A stretch of DNA of 11,205 nucleotides, from positions 1 to 11,205 of the forward strand of contig JBFHRE010000083.1 of the NCBI GenBank assembly GCA_041591895.1, read 5' to 3'. This DNA is from JBFHRE01 sp041591895. GTDB taxonomy: Bacteria; Actinomycetota; Acidimicrobiia; Spongiisociales; ZC4RG35. The stretch's first letter is position 1; each line of letters starts with the position of its first letter. The position numbers were made by a program, and so were the translations under genes. Shown here in pieces: positions 6,497 through 11,205 of this stretch. The notes beneath the pieces were generated by a model. That model was not told where the DNA came from. It ran no database searches and was given only the letters and a program-made list of their open reading frames with translations.

Positions 6497-8242
6497 CTAT
6501 CGGGCGATCGACGCCTTCTGGAGCAACATGTGACCCAGAGCCGTCACCTGCACTCCTGAGACCGACTCGTCATGGCCGGAGATGTAGTCGAAGAAGAACG
6601 GGTAGAGCGCCGGAGCATCCTCGTGGAGGAGTTTCTGGATCTCTCCGACTGCCTTCTTCTGACCATCGACATCGATCGCTGCCTGGTATTCGCCGAACAG
6701 ACGGTCGAACTCCGGCGACGCGTAGTTCGACGAGTTCCAGTCGCCATCGGTCTCCAGAGCCCGACCGAAGTACACATCCGGCGTCGGACGGTGCCCATAG
6801 TCGACGATTCCGATCTCGGCCGAAGCGCCGCAGGGTCGCCCGGGCCCACCGGTCTCGGGCTGGGCCCCCCAGGAGGCTCCCGTGCACCAGTACTCGCCGT
6901 AGAAGTCGGAGTTGGCCGTGACGTTGACAGTCAGATTGACCCCTGCCTCGAGTGCGTTCTGCTGAACGATGGCAGCCATGTCCGGGCTGGCGAGGATGTC
7001 GCCGGCCTGGATGGTGGCGGTGAGCCCTTCGTGACCGGCGTCGGCCAGCAGCTGCTTGGCCATCTCGATGTCCCGCGGTCGCTGTGGCGTGGCATCCGGG
7101 TCGAAGAACGGCAGGGTCGGATGCACCGGATGGTCGTTTCCGATGCTGGCAAAACCGTCGAACAGCGTGTCGACCATCTGCTGACGGTCGAGCATGAACC
7201 CGAATGCGCGCCGTACCCGCTTGTCCGTGAACGGGCCACCTTCGGGCAGCTGGGTGTTGAACCAGAGCTGGCGGTGGTTGGCCGACGGCGGCTTCAACAC
7301 CGTGAAGTTCGGGTCGTTCAGGAGGCTGGTGCCGTCGATCACGCCAAACTGCTGGATCATGTCCAGCTCTCTGGCCTGCATCGCGGACACCCGGGCGCCC
7401 TCGGAGCCGAAGCCGATCAGCGTGATCTCGTCGAGGTTCGGGCGTCCGCCCCAGTAGTTGTCGTTCGCCTTGAAGACGACGGTGAACGTCGTCGGGTCGA
7501 AACTGTCGAACAGCCATGGCCCCGTACCGGCCTGGCGGGCGTCCAGCGTGGTCCCGTTCGAATAGTCGACCGGCGTGATCAGCGACTGCGGGTTGTAGAT
7601 GGAGATCAGGACCGGAAGGTTGCCGTTGGCCTTGTCGAGGTTGACGATGGCGGTCAGATCATCGGGCGTCTCGACCGCTCCGGCGCTCACCACGCCGGCG
7701 AGTCCGGCGCCGGCCTCCACCATCCGGTCGATCGTGGCCGCCACATCCGCCGATGTGAACGGGGTGCCGTCATGCCACATGACACCTTCGCGCAGGTTGA
7801 ACGTCCAGGCCGTCCCATCGGCGTTCGGTGACCAGTCGACGGCGAGACCGGTCTTGCCGATGTTGCCGTCTTCGGCCAGACCCACCAGATACTCGAAGCT
7901 CTGCGACAGCACGCTGTACGTGCCCAGGTCGAGCATGTTGAGCGGGTCGAGTCCCGAGTTGGCATCACCCTGCTGGATGCCGATCCGCATGCTCCCGCCC
8001 TGTGCCGGCGGCGCCGTGGTCCCGCCCGGCGCGGCCGTCGTGCCCGGGGCGCCGGTCGTTTCTGCGGTGCCATCGCCGCAAGCGGCGATGACGGCTCCCA
8101 TCGATGTCATCCCCAGTCCGAGGATGGTGCCCCTCTTGATGAAATCGCGGCGCGAGATCTTGCTCGCGACGTAGTTGTCGATCAGGTCCACTTCGAGCGG
8201 GTTCGACCTCCGCCGAATGGTGTCGATGACCTTCCAATTCAT
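6497..8242 (-). CDS. Family-5 extracellular substrate-binding lipoprotein, Tat-exported
   Basis: This 581-residue protein captures the substrate outside the cell and hands it to the DppBC-type permeases. Its N-terminus holds a twin-arginine signal, ISRRDFIKRG (29-38), a short hydrophobic stretch and a lipobox IAAC with Cys55 as the lipidation site. A low-complexity linker of Thr, Gly, Ala and Pro (about 59-80) follows, as in tethered binding proteins. The mature part has the SBP_bac_5 pattern: LDPLNMLDLGT, FEYLVGLAEDGN, WTFNLREGVMWHDGTPFTSADV, VRRAFGFMLDRQQMVDTLF and a late ALYPFFFDYISG. The ATG at 8242 has GGGAG about 6 nt upstream. The cytoplasmic N-region before the RR pair is about 30 residues, longer than in most signals. 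Family-5 binding proteins take peptides, opines, glycosides or metals, so the ligand is open. It is the first gene of the operon. Confidence 0.95.
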   Translation of the reverse strand: MNWKVIDTIRRRSNPLEVDLIDNYVASKISRRDFIKRGTILGLGMTSMGAVIAACGDGTAETTGAPGTTAAPGGTTAPPAQGGSMRIGIQQGDANSGLDPLNMLDLGTYSVLSQSFEYLVGLAEDGNIGKTGLAVDWSPNADGTAWTFNLREGVMWHDGTPFTSADVAATIDRMVEAGAGLAGVVSAGAVETPDDLTAIVNLDKANGNLPVLISIYNPQSLITPVDYSNGTTLDARQAGTGPWLFDSFDPTTFTVVFKANDNYWGGRPNLDEITLIGFGSEGARVSAMQARELDMIQQFGVIDGTSLLNDPNFTVLKPPSANHRQLWFNTQLPEGGPFTDKRVRRAFGFMLDRQQMVDTLFDGFASIGNDHPVHPTLPFFDPDATPQRPRDIEMAKQLLADAGHEGLTATIQAGDILASPDMAAIVQQNALEAGVNLTVNVTANSDFYGEYWCTGASWGAQPETGGPGRPCGASAEIGIVDYGHRPTPDVYFGRALETDGDWNSSNYASPEFDRLFGEYQAAIDVDGQKKAVGEIQKLLHEDAPALYPFFFDYISGHDESVSGVQVTALGHMLLQKASIAR

Positions 8243-8356
8243 GATCTGCTCCCGTTGCTGCTCCTCGCCGCTCCACTGACGGCCCTAAAACCATACGACG
8301 CTCGAGCGGCGAACTGCGGCCCATGGCACTGTTTTTTTCCACAGATATCGAGATTA

Positions 8357-8371
8357 TTCCGCCTACCGGAA
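8357..8371. promoter_or_regulatory. Perfect 15-bp inverted repeat, candidate operator
   Basis: TTCCG (8357-8361), spacer CCTAC, CGGAA (8367-8371). It lies in the divergent region exactly between the TTGCTG and TAATCT boxes of the leftward promoter candidate, a place where a bound regulator could block RNA polymerase. A 5-bp repeat of this kind can occur by chance in 176 bp, so this is a candidate only. Confidence 0.4.
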
Positions 8372-8381
8372 CAGCAACGAC

Positions 8382-8396
8382 GGCGGCGACACCGCC
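8382..8396 (+). other. Small GC-rich inverted repeat before the enolase-superfamily gene
   Basis: GGCGG (8382-8386), spacer CGACA, CCGCC (8392-8396), 22 nt before the start codon. It could form a small hairpin in the mRNA leader or be a second half-site pair. In GC-rich DNA it may equally be chance. Confidence 0.25.
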
Positions 8397-8418
8397 CTCC
8401 AAGTAACGTCGCAGACCG

Positions 8419-9606
8419 ATGAACGTTGCTCGGTTCGAGACCTTCGTGGTAGGCGTGCCACCCGAATTCTGGGGAGGCCGGTACTGGGTGTTCGTGAAGC
8501 TCGAGACCGACTCGGGTGTGGTCGGATATGGCGAGGCCTACTCGGTCCCTTTCCACCCCCGGGTGGTGGCCCAGATGATCGAAGACGTGTGCGAACGACA
8601 TGTCGTCGGCTCGAACCCCTTCGAGATCGAGAGACTCTGGCGCCGGGTGTACTCGAGTGGCTACACCCAGCGCCCGGACGTTTCCCTGATGGGGGTCCTG
8701 AGTGCGATCGAGATGGCCTGCTGGGACATCGTCGGCAAGGAGGTTGGACGGCCTGTCTACGAACTCCTGGGTGGACGGGTCCACGATCGACTGCGGTCCT
8801 ACACCTACCTGTACCCCGAGCCAGGAGACCAGACCGATGTCTACAAGGACCCCGATCTGGCCGCCACCCGCGCCGCCGAGTACGTGGCAAAGGGGTTCAC
8901 GGCCGTGAAGTTCGACCCGGTGACGCCATACTCGGCCTTCGATCCTCGTCAGCTGTCGCTCGAACTCCTCGACCTGGGTGAGCAGTTCGTCGCCACCATT
9001 CGCGAGGCGGTCGGTTCGGGATGCGACCTCCTGTTCGGCACCCACGGGCAGATGACCCCTTCGAGCGCCCTCCGGCTCGCCAGCCGGCTCGAGCCCTACG
9101 ACCCGCTGTGGCTCGAAGAGCCGGTCCCGCCCGACAAGCCGGAGGAGATGGCGCTCGTCGCCCGGGGCACCACGATTCCGATCGCCACCGGGGAGCGGCT
9201 GACCACCAAGTACGAGTTCGCGCGTCTCCTGGAGCACAGAGCAGCCGCCATCATCCAGCCGGCGCTCGGCCGGGTGGGCGGGATCCTGGAAGGAAAGAAG
9301 ATCGCTTCCATGGCTGAGGCGTTCCACGTTCAACTGGCCCCGCATCTGTATTGCGGCCCGGTCGCGGCCGCCGCCGACATCCAGCTGTCCACGTGTTCTC
9401 CCAACTTCCTGATCCAGGAATGCATCGGCACCTGGGACGGATTCCACGCCCAACTACTCGAACGACCGCTCGGATGGGAGGACGGTTACGTGATTCCACC
9501 CACCGAACCGGGCCTGGGAGTGGTGCTCAACGAGGAGGTGGCTCGAGCCCACCCCTATGACGGAAGCCTGCTCCATCTCGAAATGGAATCGGACCCCATC
9601 CAGTGA
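8419..9606 (+). CDS. Enolase-superfamily protein of the mandelate racemase/muconate lactonizing type
   Basis: The 395-residue protein has the two-part fold of the superfamily: an N-terminal capping domain (about 1-125, with ETDSGVVGYGEAYS and IEMACWDIVGKEVGRPVYELLGG) and a beta-barrel with the catalytic residues. These enzymes abstract the proton next to a carboxylate and usually dehydrate or isomerise sugar acids and related hydroxy acids. Visible residues are Lys164 in AVKFDP, His209 in FGTHGQM, the LEEP pair Glu233-Glu234, Glu259 in ATGER and His309 in APHLYCGP, a set most like galactonate dehydratase. The first metal ligand, normally Asp two residues before the His, is Gly207 here. The ATG at 8419 gives the usual N-terminus, though its ribosome binding site is weak. 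It is the first gene of the rightward operon. The specific reaction cannot be assigned. Confidence 0.88.
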   Translation: MNVARFETFVVGVPPEFWGGRYWVFVKLETDSGVVGYGEAYSVPFHPRVVAQMIEDVCERHVVGSNPFEIERLWRRVYSSGYTQRPDVSLMGVLSAIEMACWDIVGKEVGRPVYELLGGRVHDRLRSYTYLYPEPGDQTDVYKDPDLAATRAAEYVAKGFTAVKFDPVTPYSAFDPRQLSLELLDLGEQFVATIREAVGSGCDLLFGTHGQMTPSSALRLASRLEPYDPLWLEEPVPPDKPEEMALVARGTTIPIATGERLTTKYEFARLLEHRAAAIIQPALGRVGGILEGKKIASMAEAFHVQLAPHLYCGPVAAAADIQLSTCSPNFLIQECIGTWDGFHAQLLERPLGWEDGYVIPPTEPGLGVVLNEEVARAHPYDGSLLHLEMESDPIQ

Positions 9607-10517
9607 CCACCAGCTACGGCTTCGTGGGTCTGGGAAACCTGGGAGTGCACCTGGCGGGGAGTTCGATACGAGCCGGGTTCGAGACGGTGGTGTTCGACCT
9701 CAACCCGAAGTTGGCGTCGGGTCTGACCGCGGCCGGCGCCCGCTGGGCCGAATCGGTGGAGGCTCTGACCTCATCGGTGGACGCGGTGGTCACCTGTCTC
9801 CCGTCCCCGAATGCGGTCGAGACAGTGGTCGCCGGCGAGCCTGGAGTGATCTCCGGGCTGAAGTCGGGTGGAACCTGGATCGACATGAGCACCAACGACC
9901 TCCACGTCCTCCAGCGGCTGGCAGCGCTTGCGGAGGATCGGGGTATCGGGTGCCTCGAGGCTCCGGTGACCGGCGGAGTCCACAAGGCGGCGGCGGGTGA
10001 GATCACGGTGATCGTGGGAGGCGACGAGAGCCTGTACCACCGGCACCTCCCCCTGTTCCAGGCGATCGGCGACCGGGTGTTCCACGTCGGCCCCATCGGC
10101 CAGGCATCGGTGATCAAGGTGATCACCAACATGCTCGCGTTCATCCACCTCGTAGCGGCGGGAGAGGCGCTGATGCTGGCCAAGCGGGCCGGCCTCGACC
10201 TCACCACCGCCTTCGAGGTGATCCGGGCCAGTTCGGGGAACAGCTTCGTTCACGAGACTGAGAGCCAGGTCATCCTCAACGGCAGCTACAACATCGGCTT
10301 CACCATGGACCTTGCGGCGAAGGACCTCGCCTTTGCCACCGCTCTGGGAGAAGAGTTCGGGGTGCCGCTTCGGGTCGAGAGCCTGGTGGAGGAGATCTTC
10401 GCCGAGGCCCGGGCCCGTTACGGGGGTTCGGCCTGGTCGCCGATGGTGGTCAAGTTGCTCGAAGACGAGCTCGGGGTGGACCTGCGCGCTGCGGGGTTCC
10501 CCGAGACCCTGACATGA
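9603..10517 (+). CDS. Beta-hydroxyacid dehydrogenase (3-hydroxyisobutyrate dehydrogenase family)
   Basis: The 304-residue enzyme belongs to the NAD(P)-dependent beta-hydroxyacid dehydrogenases, relatives of 3-hydroxyisobutyrate and tartronate semialdehyde reductases. It has the Rossmann loop GLGNLG (9-14), Asp32 at the end of beta-2 (favouring NAD), and the substrate motif APVTGGVHKAAAGE (120-133), with Thr in place of the usual Ser. The catalytic lysine is Lys172 in GQASVIKVITN, with Asn176, and a second conserved lysine stands in AKDLAFA (240-246). The all-helical C-terminal domain is complete. The GTG start overlaps the preceding stop as GTGA (9603-9606), so translation is coupled. It probably oxidises or reduces a product of the enolase-superfamily step to or from a semialdehyde. 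The substrate is not readable from sequence. Confidence 0.92.
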   Translation: MTTSYGFVGLGNLGVHLAGSSIRAGFETVVFDLNPKLASGLTAAGARWAESVEALTSSVDAVVTCLPSPNAVETVVAGEPGVISGLKSGGTWIDMSTNDLHVLQRLAALAEDRGIGCLEAPVTGGVHKAAAGEITVIVGGDESLYHRHLPLFQAIGDRVFHVGPIGQASVIKVITNMLAFIHLVAAGEALMLAKRAGLDLTTAFEVIRASSGNSFVHETESQVILNGSYNIGFTMDLAAKDLAFATALGEEFGVPLRVESLVEEIFAEARARYGGSAWSPMVVKLLEDELGVDLRAAGFPETLT

Positions 10518-11205
10518 CCACCCCGATTCGGGCGGCGGTGTCTAGAAGCGAAGGCGCTCCGCTGGCCGTCGAGGGGTTGCTCCTGTCGCCGCCGGGACCG
10601 GGCGAGGTCCGGGTCCGGGTGGCGGCGAGTGCCATCTGCCACTCCGATCTGAGCTTCATCGCCGGCGACTGGGGCCCGATGCCGCCGACCGTGTACGGCC
10701 ACGAGGTGGCGGGCGTGGTCGAGGAAGTCGGCGCCGGGGTTTCGTCGGTGTCGGTCGGCGACCATGTGGTGGCGACCTTGATCCGTCACTGCGGCACATG
10801 TTTCTTCTGCGCGCGGGGCGAGATGACCCAATGCTCCACCCGCTTCGCCCTCGACGAGGACACCCGCCTCCGCACCCGGACGGGAGAGCCGGTCGGACAG
10901 GGAGTCAACGTCGGCGGCTTCGCCGAGCAGGTGGTGGTCCACGAGTCGCAGGTGGTGGGAATCCCGGCAGGTCTGCCGTTCGACCTGGCGGCGCCGGTCG
11001 CCTGTGGACTGGCCACCGGGTTCGGATCGGCGACCCGGACCGCAGCCGTCCCGGGAGGGTCGTCGGTGGCGGTCGTCGGCTGCGGAGGGGTCGGTCTGGG
11101 GGCGATCCAGGGCAGTCGGATCGCCGGGTCGGCTCCGATCGTCGCCGTCGACCTGGCACCGTCCAAGCTCGAATCGGCCGCAGCGTTTGGTGCCACCCAC
11201 ACTGC
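10514..11205 (+). CDS. Zinc-dependent alcohol dehydrogenase of the MDR family (partial, right edge)
   Basis: The first 230 codons of a medium-chain dehydrogenase, which normally has about 350-380 residues; the rest runs off the window. It starts at an ATG overlapping the upstream stop (ATGA, 10514-10517). Catalytic zinc ligands are Cys42 (ICHSD), His63-Glu64 (GHE) and Cys164 (VACGLATG). The structural zinc loop is Cys93, 96, 99 and 107 (C-x2-C-x2-C-x7-C). The nucleotide-binding loop is GCGGVG (189-194), with Asp213 at the end of the next strand, favouring NAD. All active-site residues seen so far are intact. An alcohol/aldehyde step, possibly formaldehyde or a semialdehyde, would fit a demethylation and sugar-acid-like pathway, but the substrate is open. 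It is the third gene of the rightward operon. Confidence 0.93.
   Translation, partial: MTTPIRAAVSRSEGAPLAVEGLLLSPPGPGEVRVRVAASAICHSDLSFIAGDWGPMPPTVYGHEVAGVVEEVGAGVSSVSVGDHVVATLIRHCGTCFFCARGEMTQCSTRFALDEDTRLRTRTGEPVGQGVNVGGFAEQVVVHESQVVGIPAGLPFDLAAPVACGLATGFGSATRTAAVPGGSSVAVVGCGGVGLGAIQGSRIAGSAPIVAVDLAPSKLESAAAFGATHT

Larger units (their letters stand above)
8243..8418. promoter_or_regulatory. Divergent promoter region between the transporter and enzyme operons
   Basis: These 176 bp separate the two divergent start codons and must hold the promoters of both operons. For the leftward operon the best candidate is TTGCTG (8372-8377), a 15-bp spacer and TAATCT (8351-8356). The spacing is shorter than ideal. 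For the rightward operon I find no convincing promoter pair and no good Shine-Dalgarno before the ATG at 8419. A T7 run lies at 8332-8338 without a preceding hairpin. A perfect inverted repeat fills the spacer of the leftward candidate, which would suit joint control of both operons. Confidence 0.5.

Noticed and set aside
6572..7831. 419-codon open frame on the plus strand
   Set aside because: Antisense to the substrate-binding protein gene, without a family pattern; a shadow of the real frame.
8332..8338. T7 run as a terminator
   Set aside because: No stable hairpin precedes it on the plus strand, and it lies between divergent promoters.
8239..9453. 404-codon open frame on the minus strand
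   Set aside because: Antisense to the enolase-superfamily gene and running across the divergent promoter region; its composition is shadow-like.
10418..11200. 260-codon open frame on the minus strand
   Set aside because: Antisense to the clear zinc alcohol dehydrogenase frame, which carries all zinc ligands and the Rossmann loop.

Overview
The window is GC-rich, densely packed DNA from a bacterium. The ribosomal proteins S12 and S7 and the EF-G start look actinobacterial (S12 ends QARSRYGAKK, S7 ends KAFAHYRW). A marine or soil Acidimicrobiia-like lineage is my best guess, but this rests on remembered family resemblance, not on a search.

Left part (1-1261, all on the minus strand): the start of the str operon, in order rpsL (S12), rpsG (S7) and fusA (EF-G, cut by the left edge). 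A near-consensus sigma-70-type promoter (TTGACC, 17 bp, TATACT) lies just before it and predicts a leader of about 190 nt. The leader opens with a 12-bp tandem repeat. A strong hairpin separates rpsG from fusA. S12 carries arginine at position 88, where lysine is usual.

Middle part (1279-8242, minus strand): a five-gene operon read towards rpsL. It encodes a Tat-exported lipoprotein substrate-binding protein of family 5, two permeases of the DppB/DppC (OppB/OppC) type, a single 686-residue protein with both ATPase domains fused, and a GcvT-fold methyltransferase that resembles dimethylsulfoniopropionate demethylase (DmdA). Genes within the transporter are joined by 4-bp ATGA overlaps. A 14-bp stem-loop lies between the binding protein and the first permease.

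Right part (8419-11205, plus strand): a divergent operon with an enolase-superfamily (mandelate racemase/muconate lactonizing type) protein, a beta-hydroxyacid dehydrogenase and a zinc alcohol dehydrogenase cut by the right edge. These are also joined by 4-bp overlaps. The 176-bp divergent region (8243-8418) holds a perfect 15-bp inverted repeat that may be an operator.

The two divergent operons read as one catabolic locus. A small, probably acidic or methylated compound is bound outside the cell, imported by the ABC transporter, demethylated onto tetrahydrofolate by the DmdA-like enzyme, and then dehydrated or isomerised and oxidised by the three right-hand enzymes. The substrate and the order of steps are inferred. 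No regulator, mobile element, tRNA, rRNA or CRISPR array is visible.
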